From the IMG/VR virus record IMGVR_UViG_3300032246_000977, positions 1 to 64,000 of that record: a stretch of 64,000 nucleotides of DNA; one strand, 5' to 3'. This DNA is from a virus. The notes under the pieces are model-generated. The model saw only the letters and a program-made list of their open reading frames with translations, made no database searches and was not told where the DNA came from. The translations under genes were made by a program, and so were the position numbers. This document shows positions 57,808 through 64,000 of this stretch, in pieces; position 1 is the stretch's first letter; the number at the start of each line of letters is the position of its first letter.

Positions 57808-58849
57808 TGTATTCAACTTCCAGGTCAGTTAGTTCTGGATAGATAGGTAAGCTCAATACACGTCTGCTTAAAGCACTGGCTACACTTAGTATGTCGGGTC
57901 CTGTGTAATCTGCATAAGCTGGTAGTTCGTGTAGAGGTTGTTTATAATGTACACGAGTTTCAATACCTTTGATTTCTAGGTTGCGGCTGAGTATATCTCG
58001 TTTGTCCACATCAACAACAAACTTATGATACGAGTGTGTTTCAAAGTTGCCAGCATCAATTAAACTTCTAATTCCAGAGTTCTTTAATCTACTGGTCCAG
58101 TATAAGGCAATGTTCTTGCGTCGTGCTTGCCACTGATCAATATAACGTGTTTTAACCATCATTTGTGCTGAGTCTGTTTCACTCATCCTACTGTTGGTGC
58201 CTATATTGGCGTGTTTGGGTTTGCCGTTGTTGGTCCATTCACGTGCAAACTCCAGCATGTCTATATCATCAGTTACCACAGCACCACCATTACCGTAAGC
58301 ATTTAGATTTTTCATTGGATCAAAACTTATAGCAGTGGCATTGCCAATTCTTGTACAGTTGTTGCTTAACCAGTGTTGAGCACCGTCTTCGATAATTAGG
58401 TCTGTGGCCCAAAAACGATCTGAATTAACCGCAGCACCATACAAGCCAACCAACACAGTTGCTTGTACACTAAGTTCGTTGGGTATCTTTTTTTTGTCTA
58501 GCAAGCCGTGATAGTCGGTGTCAGCAATGTAAACTTCCCAACCTGCTCGTATAAATGCGTTGGCTGTGGCCACATAAGTCATTGCGGGCACAACTACTCT
58601 AGGCGGATTAGTACTACTTTGTGCTCGATAGAATTCAGCAATTATTTCCAAGGCTTGACTGCCCGAGTGGCAAGTTACTGCATACTTGCTGTGATTCTTT
58701 TTGGCCAACCAATTTTCAAATTCAGCAGTATAGTTGCCAGCCATGAGTTGCCCTGACCGCAAGACTTCATCTGTGGCATCTAAAATCTCTGTGCGTAGAT
58801 TGTTATACTGCTTTTTTAATCCCGTAAACGGAATCTTTAAGCCATTCAT
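57764..58849 (-). CDS. DegT/DnrJ/EryC1/StrS-type sugar aminotransferase
   Basis: 361 residues from ATG at 58849 (AAGGA 12 bases upstream); a TTG at 58873 gives eight more residues but is weaker. Begins KIPFTGLKKQYNNLRTEILD, has SGSQALEII (PLP phosphate region), IIEDGAQHW (D155) and FDPMKNLNAYGNGGAVVTDD (K180, PLP Schiff-base lysine), and ends in the usual C-terminal domain (LHELPAYADYTG, then RVLSLPIYPELTDLEVEYI). It would transaminate a keto sugar nucleotide, giving an amino sugar. It follows the epimerase gene with a 47 bp overlap, as expected for a sugar-nucleotide pathway. Start overlap is longer than usual. Confidence 0.88.
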   Translation of the reverse strand: MNGLKIPFTGLKKQYNNLRTEILDATDEVLRSGQLMAGNYTAEFENWLAKKNHSKYAVTCHSGSQALEIIAEFYRAQSSTNPPRVVVPAMTYVATANAFIRAGWEVYIADTDYHGLLDKKKIPNELSVQATVLVGLYGAAVNSDRFWATDLIIEDGAQHWLSNNCTRIGNATAISFDPMKNLNAYGNGGAVVTDDIDMLEFAREWTNNGKPKHANIGTNSRMSETDSAQMMVKTRYIDQWQARRKNIALYWTSRLKNSGIRSLIDAGNFETHSYHKFVVDVDKRDILSRNLEIKGIETRVHYKQPLHELPAYADYTGPDILSVASALSRRVLSLPIYPELTDLEVEYIIDSVLDSALSMRS

Positions 58850-59783
58850 GATAGAGTTTAAATCCTTGTTCAATGTTTACTGTGGGCGTATACCCAAAGT
58901 CTAGGTGTGCTCTTTGCATATTTAACTGTCCTCTGCTGGGGAAGTTATTGTCGGGCTGTTGTACATCAATTGATCCTTGCCCAACTAAGCTGACAGCTAG
59001 TTCGGCTGCTTCTAACAAGGTTCTCGATTGTCCTCGGGTAATGTTGTAGGTTGTATTATAAGTAGCATCACTGACTGCGGCTTGAGCAATGCCATCGGCA
59101 GCATCAGTTACATAGGTAAAATCCAATTCTTCTGCACCACCGTTAACTTTTAAAGTATCGCCACGCATGGCCGCCAGCAAAAACTTTGACACCACACGAT
59201 CTTCAACATCAAGTGGTCCATACACAGCACTGGGTCTTATGATAGTATGGGCCATGTTGGTTCTGCGAGTATAGTCGCGTACTAACCATTCTCCAGCCAA
59301 CTTCATTATACCATACTGCCCCAAGGGATCGGTTGGGTGGCTTTCGGTAACACCATCAAAGTAAGTGTCTTTAAAGTCACCATAGACCATGCTACTACTT
59401 ACATATACAAATTTTTGTACATGGTTACAAGTACTGGACTCTAACAAATTAAGTAGGCCTTCACTCATAACACGACTACCCCAAGCGGGGTCTCTATTAA
59501 CTACTTTTTGTCTGGGAAAGCTGGCCAAGTGTACGACAACATCGGGTTGATGTTCACGCATTAACCAGGCAATGCCATCAGCGTCGCTGAGGTCAATTCT
59601 ATAAATTCTATCTGTTTTTATTTTTTTACGACGTTCGGCGACAAGATAATCTAATTCTGCCGGCGGTACAATTCCATAAGTGGTTTGCGTGTCAGTGATG
59701 ACACAAGTATGGCCCAGACTTTCTAATAGGGCAACAACATTGTGGCCTATAAAACCCAAGCCTCCTGTTACAAGTATTTTCAT
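58803..59783 (-). CDS. NAD-dependent epimerase/dehydratase (extended SDR)
   Basis: 326 residues from ATG at 59783 (ATGA overlap with the preceding stop; a GTG at 59792 would add three residues). Rossmann motif VTGGLGFIG (5-13), catalytic VYVSSSMVYG with S129-S131, and Y157-x3-K161 in QYGIMKLAGE. RPSAVYGP and a typical substrate region complete an extended SDR of the RmlB/GalE/GME type. It acts on nucleotide sugars as a 4-epimerase, 4,6-dehydratase or similar; substrate cannot be told from the sequence. It precedes the DegT aminotransferase, so the pair likely makes an activated deoxy-amino sugar. Confidence 0.9.
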   Translation of the reverse strand: MKILVTGGLGFIGHNVVALLESLGHTCVITDTQTTYGIVPPAELDYLVAERRKKIKTDRIYRIDLSDADGIAWLMREHQPDVVVHLASFPRQKVVNRDPAWGSRVMSEGLLNLLESSTCNHVQKFVYVSSSMVYGDFKDTYFDGVTESHPTDPLGQYGIMKLAGEWLVRDYTRRTNMAHTIIRPSAVYGPLDVEDRVVSKFLLAAMRGDTLKVNGGAEELDFTYVTDAADGIAQAAVSDATYNTTYNITRGQSRTLLEAAELAVSLVGQGSIDVQQPDNNFPSRGQLNMQRAHLDFGYTPTVNIEQGFKLYHEWLKDSVYGIKKAV

Positions 59784-60019
59784 TTGCCCCACTTTAGTAA
59801 GTATTCTGTTGCCAACTTATCTTCTACTTCTCCGTAGACTGTAATTTTATGCCCAAAGGTATTGACATCTGGTCGCACAATGTATCGTGGGTCTGAGCAG
59901 TGCTTCATTACCCACTGCCCTTTTTCTGTTTGTTGCCACTCGTATAACGGTTGTGCGGCATAAAGTTCTGGATCCTCTACATCGCCCATACCAAAGGAGT
60001 GGAAGTCTATTTTCTGCAT
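59780..60019 (-). CDS. small conserved phage protein, 79 residues
   Basis: MQKIDFHSFGMGDVEDPELY begins a protein with LYEWQQTEKGQWVMKHCSDP and FGHKITVYGEVEDKLATEYL, an arrangement I recall from phage genomes next to sugar genes. No catalytic motif seen. Its ATG is 6 bases from a perfect TATAAT on the minus strand, so the transcript would have almost no leader. It ends with ATGA into the epimerase. Confidence 0.5.
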   Translation of the reverse strand: MQKIDFHSFGMGDVEDPELYAAQPLYEWQQTEKGQWVMKHCSDPRYIVRPDVNTFGHKITVYGEVEDKLATEYLLKWGK

Positions 60020-60025
60020 ACTGTT

Positions 60026-60054
60026 ATTATAGCAAAAAACTCTAGATCTTGCAA
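60026..60054 (-). promoter_or_regulatory. sigma70-like promoter inside the terminator hairpin
   Basis: On the minus strand TTGCAA (60054-60049), a 17 base spacer and TATAAT (60031-60026, with upstream TGC as extended -10) precede the ATG at 60019 by six bases. The -35 box covers the hairpin loop and the next base of the stem; the spacer covers the other arm and the T tract. Confidence 0.6.
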
Positions 60055-60064
60055 TCTAGAGTTT
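60037..60064 (-). terminator. hairpin terminator after the 60056 gene
   Basis: AAACTCTAGAT-CTTGCA-ATCTAGAGTTT forms an 11 bp perfect stem, followed on the minus strand by a T run (GTTTTTTGC). The stop codon of the upstream gene lies in the right arm. It ends the minus operon from 61287. Confidence 0.75.
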
Positions 60065-60358
60065 GCCTAACAGCTTATCGGTTTCGGGTTGTATCAAGCT
60101 AGCCACAGCACTAATGTCCACCACAAAGTCCACGTCTTTGATTTCGTGATCGTTGTCCTTAAAGAATCTTGTGAGCATGGTTTCCACCTCACTTAATTCT
60201 AACCCTTGCTTGAGCAAGGTATGAACATTAATAGTTTTTTGACGACTGCCTGCTAATTTAATTACGACTTTTTTGATACATTCAAGAGGAACATCTGTTT
60301 TGTTTACACCTGCAATAATATGTTCCCATTGATCTAAAAAATCATCATTGAGCTGCAT
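60056..60358 (-). CDS. conserved T4-like phage protein, 100 residues
   Basis: Contains FLDQWEHIIAGVNKTDVPLE, CIKKVVIKLAGSRQKTIN, LKQGLELSEVETMLTRFF and LIQPETDKLLGKL at the end, a pattern I know from unassigned proteins of T4-like cyanophages. Mostly helical and charged. Overlaps the preceding 239-residue gene by 14 bp. Probably a DNA replication-module accessory in those phages, but I cannot name a function. Confidence 0.6.
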   Translation of the reverse strand: MQLNDDFLDQWEHIIAGVNKTDVPLECIKKVVIKLAGSRQKTINVHTLLKQGLELSEVETMLTRFFKDNDHEIKDVDFVVDISAVASLIQPETDKLLGKL

Positions 60359-61061
60359 CCGCCACCGCCTTGGTCTTTGCTGGACGGCCGCGTTTGACTG
60401 AAGTTGCCGCGGGTGTGGCTGGTGCTTCTTTGGCTACCACATGAGGATCCATAACTTGTGCTTGTTTCTTCATGCGACTAGCTTCGGCGATCATGGCCTT
60501 GGCTTCAAGTTCCATTTTCTTAGCTTGGAACACCATGTTGGCAGCAATGTCTCGATCACTTAGTGCAGCATCTTGTGGTGCTTGAAATTTAGGTGCCGCT
60601 GGTGCTGATTGTTGTGCTTTAAACTCTGCTTCGGCTGCACGTTTAACTTCTGGTGCAACCATACCGCGGCTGGCATCGTTCTGTGCCATCTTCTTGATAG
60701 CATCTGCACCTAACTTCATTTCGTTTAACATCTTGTTTAATTCATCAAGACGAATATTAGAGTTAGCAGTTGGAGTAACAATGATATCAGACGTACGAAC
60801 CTTCTTGATCATACGCTCTTCGTGTAGTGTTTGTAGAATTGCACGACCATCAGGCAAGAAGTTACGATGTAGTGCGTCAGCCAGTTCTTCTGCTTGTTGA
60901 GCAATGTCGCTTTCTACTACAGCTTGAATAGATTGTTGCCAGTGTGCATGAAGTGTGTCTGGATAGATGAGCAAAGCCATGTGATCCTCGCCTGGAACCT
61001 GACGGAACAGGATACATACCTTGCGGTCGCCGTGTTTACCTACGTGTTTCATAAATGCCAT
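60345..61061 (-). CDS. conserved T4-like phage protein, 238 residues
   Basis: From ATG at 61061, chosen because AAGGAG lies 7 bases upstream and the sequence MAFMKHVGKHGDRKVCILFR is the usual start of this phage family. Continues with VPGEDHMALLIYPDTLHAHW and IVTPTANSNIRLDELNKMLN, then a long Ala/Lys/Gln-rich helical region (likely coiled coil) and a basic SVKRGRPAKTKA end that looks AT-hook-like (GRPAK). Possible DNA-binding role, not shown. It sits in an operon with 61063-61287 and 60056-60358. Confidence 0.6.
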   Translation of the reverse strand: MAFMKHVGKHGDRKVCILFRQVPGEDHMALLIYPDTLHAHWQQSIQAVVESDIAQQAEELADALHRNFLPDGRAILQTLHEERMIKKVRTSDIIVTPTANSNIRLDELNKMLNEMKLGADAIKKMAQNDASRGMVAPEVKRAAEAEFKAQQSAPAAPKFQAPQDAALSDRDIAANMVFQAKKMELEAKAMIAEASRMKKQAQVMDPHVVAKEAPATPAATSVKRGRPAKTKAVADAAQ

Positions 61062-61062
61062 T

Positions 61063-61287
61063 TTATTCTCCTTGGGATACGCTAGCTTGGTCGGATCCAT
61101 CCGCTTCAGCAGTGTCTGCTTCTTGAGCGGCAGCTTGTGCAACTACCGCTTCTAAAAATTGAGAGAGCTTGTTGTAAACTTCTCCAATTTCTTTCATCTC
61201 GCCTGCCCGGAATGCGCCACGGGTGCTGGCAAGATCAATAATGTTTTTAAGCAGATTTAAGTCTGCGACTGTGATATTATTTTCCAT
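61063..61287 (-). CDS. conserved T4-like phage protein, 74 residues
   Basis: ATG at 61287 is preferred; a GTG at 61302 is possible. It encodes MENNITVADLNLLKNIIDLA, then STRGAFRAGEMKEIGEVYNK, an arrangement I recall from T4-like phages, and ends with an Ala/Glu/Asp-rich tail (DTAEADGSDQASVSQGE). First gene of a three-gene minus operon, followed by a 1 base gap. Function unknown. Confidence 0.55.
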   Translation of the reverse strand: MENNITVADLNLLKNIIDLASTRGAFRAGEMKEIGEVYNKLSQFLEAVVAQAAAQEADTAEADGSDQASVSQGE

Positions 61288-61303
61288 ATAGATATTTAAC
61301 ACT

Positions 61304-61331
61304 AATATATGCCGTTAATTTATTTTTACAA
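61304..61331 (-). promoter_or_regulatory. weak sigma70-like promoter before the 61287 gene
   Basis: On the minus strand TTGTAA (61331-61326), 16 bases, and TATATT (61309-61304) lie between the terminator hairpin and the ATG at 61287. The match is moderate. Confidence 0.3.
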
Positions 61332-61334
61332 AGA

Positions 61335-61359
61335 AAAACACCCCATTTAGGGGTGTTTT
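61335..61359 (-). terminator. hairpin terminator after the VWA operon
   Basis: AAAACACCCC-ATTTA-GGGGTGTTTT is a 10 bp stem. On the minus strand it continues with TTTTTCTTT, a good U tract. It ends the operon of the VWA protein, the zinc-ribbon protein and the 53-residue membrane protein. Confidence 0.8.
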
Positions 61360-61377
61360 GGTAAAACTGATCTGCGT

Positions 61378-61539
61378 TTAGTTAAGTTTATAGTTGATAT
61401 AAATTAGCACAAATGAAACTAGGGCACCAATGTAGTTACCTACGCCTAGATCCTGTAACCCAGATAATGTCAAAACGCCAATTAAAAACCAGGTAATTTC
61501 TTTTTGGTTTTTTAAATAAAATGCTCTAATACTATTCAT
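61378..61539 (-). CDS. 53-residue predicted membrane protein
   Basis: Encodes MNSIRAFYLKNQKEITWFLI then GVLTLSGLQDLGVGN and IGALVSFVLIYINYKLN: two hydrophobic segments (about 16-30 and 34-49) joined by a short turn, a hairpin-like membrane protein with a positively charged N-terminus. GGAG lies 7 bases before the ATG, and the start overlaps the preceding gene by 8 bp, so it is very probably translated. Function unknown; holin or superinfection-exclusion-type roles cannot be told apart. Confidence 0.65.
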   Translation of the reverse strand: MNSIRAFYLKNQKEITWFLIGVLTLSGLQDLGVGNYIGALVSFVLIYINYKLN

Positions 61540-61723
61540 CTTCTTCTCCGATAAGTTCTAAATTTTGCCCTGCCATATCTAACATACAACTGTAGCAGGT
61601 AGGGCAAAATGCTACGGGTAATATTCCAAAGTGTCCTTGGATACCGCCTTCGTCGTCAGTAAAATCACAACTGCATACCGTACACTTATGATCAGTACCT
61701 ACGTGTTCTAGTCCTTGAATCAT
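61532..61723 (-). CDS. zinc-ribbon protein, 63 residues
   Basis: Cysteines in CTVCSCDF and FCPTCYSCML give C-x2-C-x-C and C-x2-C-x2-C, a compact zinc-ribbon pattern around a Gly/acidic DDEGGIQGHFGILPVAF centre. I recall near-identical short proteins in many marine T4-like phages. ATG overlaps the VWA gene stop (TAATG). It could be a nucleic-acid or protein adaptor; no evidence for a specific partner. Confidence 0.6.
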   Translation of the reverse strand: MIQGLEHVGTDHKCTVCSCDFTDDEGGIQGHFGILPVAFCPTCYSCMLDMAGQNLELIGEEDE

Positions 61724-63015
61724 TAGTGTTTACTTTCTTCTTCGTAGTAAGCGTATTGACCAAATGGTGGAACAATGCTAGTGGTACCGTGCATGATAAA
61801 AACTGTGTCGCAATACTGTTCATCACCCCACGAACCATTAGGATAACCGTCTGTGAACATGATATGACGCTTGGGTTCAATTTCGTTTGCTTTGAAGTAT
61901 TGAAACACACAATCAAAGTCTGTACCACCACCGCCCATAATTTCGTAACCAGTGATATCATCCAAGTTCTCACTATCAAACTGCTGTGGATTGTAAACTT
62001 GTGTATCAAATGATACGACATGGATACGATAGTTAGGGAACTGTTCCATAATACCTGCTACTTCTGCTAGGAAGTCTTTAAGCATCTTGTCCAGCATACT
62101 ACCTGACGCATCAATACTGATAGCAATATCAATCATTGGGTCCAACTTCATACCGGGCATAACAGCATCCATGTGCCAGCCTCTGCGACTGTTACGCATC
62201 CAAGTGTAGTCACTCTTGATAGTGCTCTCTAATTGCATACGCAACAACTCACGCCAGTTCATCTTGGGTGCAGTCATGTCTTCGATAATACGCTTGACAC
62301 CTGCGGGTAAGTTACCAGCACCATCACTTGCAGCCGCAGCCGCTAGTACTGCTTCTTTAATTTCGTCACGGATTTTTTGTTTTTCTTCAGCACTTAACTT
62401 AGGACGGCCACCACCCTTGCCGCTTTTCTCGTCACCTTCACCTTCGCCACTGGCATCGTTGCCTTCGCCATCCAAATGCTCGTCTAGCATCTTGTCAATC
62501 AAACTGCCAATGTCAATTTTTTCAGCGTTTTCGTACAAGATGTCATAGATCTCTTCTGAACTCATGCCTTCGTACTTGTGATCATATAAACAAGGAACAG
62601 TGGTAATAAATTCGCCTACACGATGTTTCTTCAAGTCACCATTTACACAATAGTCATTGGCAATGTTAAACAACTGTGGATCACGATCTCCACGACGTCC
62701 AAAGTGATCATACACACAATGTAATACCTCATGTCCAAACAAGAATTCGATCTCTTTGGGCTTGAGCATTTCTACAAAACGGCTGTTATAATAAAAATTA
62801 CGCCCGTCGGTTGCGGCAGTAGGACACCATTCATCAGCATTGACCAACTTCAACCGAGTGGCCAAATTACCAAAAAAGCTGGCACGGAGCAAGAGTCCCA
62901 CACGAGCAGTAATCAGCTTTTCACGGATTTCACGATCCAATTTAGGATCAGTAGGGCCACACAAGTCCTTGAACTTGTCGGATTCTTTTTTATTTGCTGT
63001 AGTAGCTGTGCTCAT
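61723..63015 (-). CDS. VWA-domain protein with HExxH metallopeptidase-like domain
   Basis: 430 residues. N-terminal helical region, then HEVLHCVYDH (H95, E96, H99), the zinc-peptidase-like motif of the DUF2201 family, then a Gly/Asp/Glu-rich linker (about 183-207) and a von Willebrand A domain with the MIDAS motif DASGS (302-306) and GGGGTDFDC. Proteins of this kind usually act with a MoxR-type AAA+ ATPase, which is not in the window. Possible roles are cofactor insertion or protein complex remodelling in host or virion assembly. ATG at 63015 with AGGACAGG. Preceded by a strong sigma70 promoter, so it leads the three-gene operon ending at the 61335 hairpin. Confidence 0.75.
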   Translation of the reverse strand: MSTATTANKKESDKFKDLCGPTDPKLDREIREKLITARVGLLLRASFFGNLATRLKLVNADEWCPTAATDGRNFYYNSRFVEMLKPKEIEFLFGHEVLHCVYDHFGRRGDRDPQLFNIANDYCVNGDLKKHRVGEFITTVPCLYDHKYEGMSSEEIYDILYENAEKIDIGSLIDKMLDEHLDGEGNDASGEGEGDEKSGKGGGRPKLSAEEKQKIRDEIKEAVLAAAAASDGAGNLPAGVKRIIEDMTAPKMNWRELLRMQLESTIKSDYTWMRNSRRGWHMDAVMPGMKLDPMIDIAISIDASGSMLDKMLKDFLAEVAGIMEQFPNYRIHVVSFDTQVYNPQQFDSENLDDITGYEIMGGGGTDFDCVFQYFKANEIEPKRHIMFTDGYPNGSWGDEQYCDTVFIMHGTTSIVPPFGQYAYYEEESKH

Positions 63016-63043
63016 ACCTGTCCTTATTATTAACTATACTACT

Positions 63044-63072
63044 ATTATACTTGAAATGGATTTATTGGTCAA
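63044..63072 (-). promoter_or_regulatory. sigma70-like promoter of the VWA operon
   Basis: On the minus strand TTGACC (63072-63067), a 17 base spacer and TATAAT (63049-63044) precede the ATG at 63015 by 28 bases, with AGGACAGG as ribosome binding site. The best consensus promoter in the window. Confidence 0.7.
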
Positions 63073-63075
63073 CCG

Positions 63076-63378
63076 TTAATTATTTAGGTATTTTAGCACA
63101 AAAAAGCTCTGTTGAGCTTCATTATAGAAGTCTAAATGCACTTGCATTTCGTAGTGATATCGTTGATGCCACCCTTCGCTTTTCATAACTTCCCATATTT
63201 CTTTTTCATGCTCAGCTAGCCCTTTGTGATGTCGGATAGTAAATCCAAGCTCACGCTTCATACGCCAACTTACCAACATGGTAGCACGACCGTACTCGTT
63301 TATCAACCGTTGGTGCAGTTCTTCAAACTCACGCACACTGTGAAATATGATCAAGTTCCGTTTAACTGTGGTTTTCAA
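63076..63378 (-). CDS. phage protein of unknown function, 100 residues
   Basis: Begins MKTTVKRNLIIFHSVREFEE, with WRMKRELGFTIRHHKGLAEH and WHQRYHYEMQVHLDFYNEAQ. Aromatic and charged; no known domain recognised. It is last in a run of overlapping short genes before the VWA promoter. Confidence 0.5.
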   Translation of the reverse strand: MKTTVKRNLIIFHSVREFEELHQRLINEYGRATMLVSWRMKRELGFTIRHHKGLAEHEKEIWEVMKSEGWHQRYHYEMQVHLDFYNEAQQSFFVLKYLNN

Positions 63379-63583
63379 TGGGTAATCCTTTTACTGTGAT
63401 GATAGCCTTACGAGCATATTGTTTAATGTTGTCTTCTCGACTCATGCGTTCAATATCTTCTAGGGCGGTCATCATAATTTCTGCTTCTTCGGCCTGCTGG
63501 TAAACCTTGTTTCTTAAATTGCCAGCATCCAACCAGGACATAACTGTGGTCAACACTTTGGCAATGACCATACTCCACATCAT
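63362..63583 (-). CDS. phage protein of unknown function, 73 residues
   Basis: MMWSMVIAKVLTTVMSWLDA forms a hydrophobic N-terminus that could be a membrane anchor or signal, followed by helical acidic sequence (QQAEEAEIMMTALEDIERMS). Overlaps the next gene by 17 bp and the previous one by 4 bp. Confidence 0.45.
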   Translation of the reverse strand: MMWSMVIAKVLTTVMSWLDAGNLRNKVYQQAEEAEIMMTALEDIERMSREDNIKQYARKAIITVKGLPIENHS

Positions 63584-63804
63584 ACAAATCGTAACCTAAA
63601 CATTAGGGCATCGCGTTCATTACCGAACCAATAACAATCTTCGTGTGGACCTTCTACAATTACCGCCATGCCCATGTCTGGAAAGTCACGCCACCATGAC
63701 TCATTCCATACTCCTACATTGGTGTGACACCAAGGCTCACACTCGGTATAGTGACTGTAGGTCTTTACAGGAATAACAAGTTTAGGATTACGATCAATAG
63801 CCAT
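63580..63804 (-). CDS. phage protein of unknown function, 74 residues
   Basis: Contains VKTYSHYTECEPWCHTNVGV and a C-terminal GPHEDCYWFGNERDALMFRL ending in RF. The end resembles that of the next upstream gene (FYFIDPADATLFRLKFK), so the two may be paralogues. Starts in a TAATG overlap. Confidence 0.45.
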   Translation of the reverse strand: MAIDRNPKLVIPVKTYSHYTECEPWCHTNVGVWNESWWRDFPDMGMAVIVEGPHEDCYWFGNERDALMFRLRFV

Positions 63805-64000
63805 TACTTAAATTTCAATCTAAACAAGGTAGCATCGGCTGGATCGATAAAGTAAAACGCTGCGGCCTCGTCAAAGTACTCACTGACATCACTGGTTTCG
63901 ACCAATTCTGACCATACCAAACTCAAGTTCTGTTCTCTACAAAACTTCTTCATGGCCCACATACGAAATGCAGGATCGTTGATATACACAGTATGACACT
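63804..64000 (-). CDS. phage protein of unknown function, 3' part (start probably beyond window)
   Basis: The visible part includes NDPAFRMWAMKKFCREQNLS and ends FYFIDPADATLFRLKFK. A GTG at 63989 opens it, but the frame continues upstream without a stop (CHTV before YINDP) and there is no good ribosome binding site, so the true start is likely outside the window. C-terminal motif is shared with the 63580 gene. Confidence 0.45.
   Translation of the reverse strand, partial: CHTVYINDPAFRMWAMKKFCREQNLSLVWSELVETSDVSEYFDEAAAFYFIDPADATLFRLKFK

Noticed and set aside
32861-60019. Host chromosomal island or prophage boundary
   Set aside because: No integrase, attachment site or tRNA was seen, gene overlaps and codon style continue through the region, and phage genes lie on both sides.
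61062-61142. Upstream starts for the 60345 gene giving 265 residues
   Set aside because: They lie inside the preceding gene; the ATG at 61061 has AAGGAG at 7 bases and gives the usual phage-family start.
1-64000. tRNA genes
   Set aside because: No cloverleaf with a T-loop GTTCRA and CCA end was recognised by eye in the short intergenic gaps; a tRNA scan would settle it.

Overview
The window is a 64 kb piece of a tailed phage genome of the T4-like myovirus type, most likely an aquatic/marine relative of the T4-like cyanophages and pelagiphages rather than of enteric T4. Evidence: recombination proteins gp46/gp47, a gp55-type late sigma factor, and a baseplate gene series (gp53-, gp5-, gp25- and gp6-like) in T4-like order, together with small conserved phage proteins. 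Genes are packed with 4-20 bp overlaps and there is no gap over about 110 bp. No tRNA, integrase, insertion sequence or CRISPR array was seen. The host cannot be read from the sequence.

Layout. (1) 1-2225, minus: gp46 (partial), gp47, gp55. (2) 2338-32788, plus: virion module with tube/baseplate proteins, gp53, a hub candidate, a gp5-like spike, gp25, gp6, a single 4,889-residue structural protein, then fibre-like proteins, ending at a strong hairpin. (3) 32861-38921, plus: two GT-A-like glycosyltransferases, small conserved proteins, another glycosyltransferase-like protein, then a TctC/Bug-like periplasmic binding protein, a short AMP-forming ligase and an SGNH-like protein. (4) 38898-39491, minus: a very short DegT-like aminotransferase. 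(5) 39530-52575, plus: twelve overlapping genes, including six radical SAM enzymes, two glycosyltransferase-like proteins, a sulfotransferase-like protein, an unknown protein, a 33-residue peptide and an O-carbamoyltransferase. (6) 52572-60019, mixed strands: amidinotransferase, two more glycosyltransferase-like proteins, a 602-residue protein, a full-length DegT aminotransferase, an NAD-dependent epimerase and a small protein. (7) 60056-64000, minus: small conserved phage proteins, a VWA/metallopeptidase-like protein, and several short unknowns.

How it may fit together. Regions 3-6 (about 27 kb) form a biosynthetic/decorating island in a phage: sugar-nucleotide chemistry (epimerase, DegT aminotransferases), transfer (at least eight glycosyltransferase-like proteins) and group additions (carbamoyl, amidino, sulfo, acyl/adenylate, six radical SAM reactions). 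The simplest inference is synthesis or modification of an unusual glycan or glycoconjugate, on the host surface or on the virion, but the product is unknown. The six radical SAM proteins share a four-cysteine N-terminal module in front of the CxxxCxxC site, which looks like a SPASM/twitch-type cluster domain placed ahead of the barrel.

Regulation seen in the sequence: a repeated RTAAATAY motif (compare T4 late TATAAATA) lies upstream of virion genes and, as two opposed copies, between the short aminotransferase and the radical SAM operon. Sigma70-like promoters precede gp47, gp55, the 32861 operon, the 60019 operon and the VWA operon. Three of these use a -35 box buried in the preceding hairpin, and two put the -10 six bases from the ATG.
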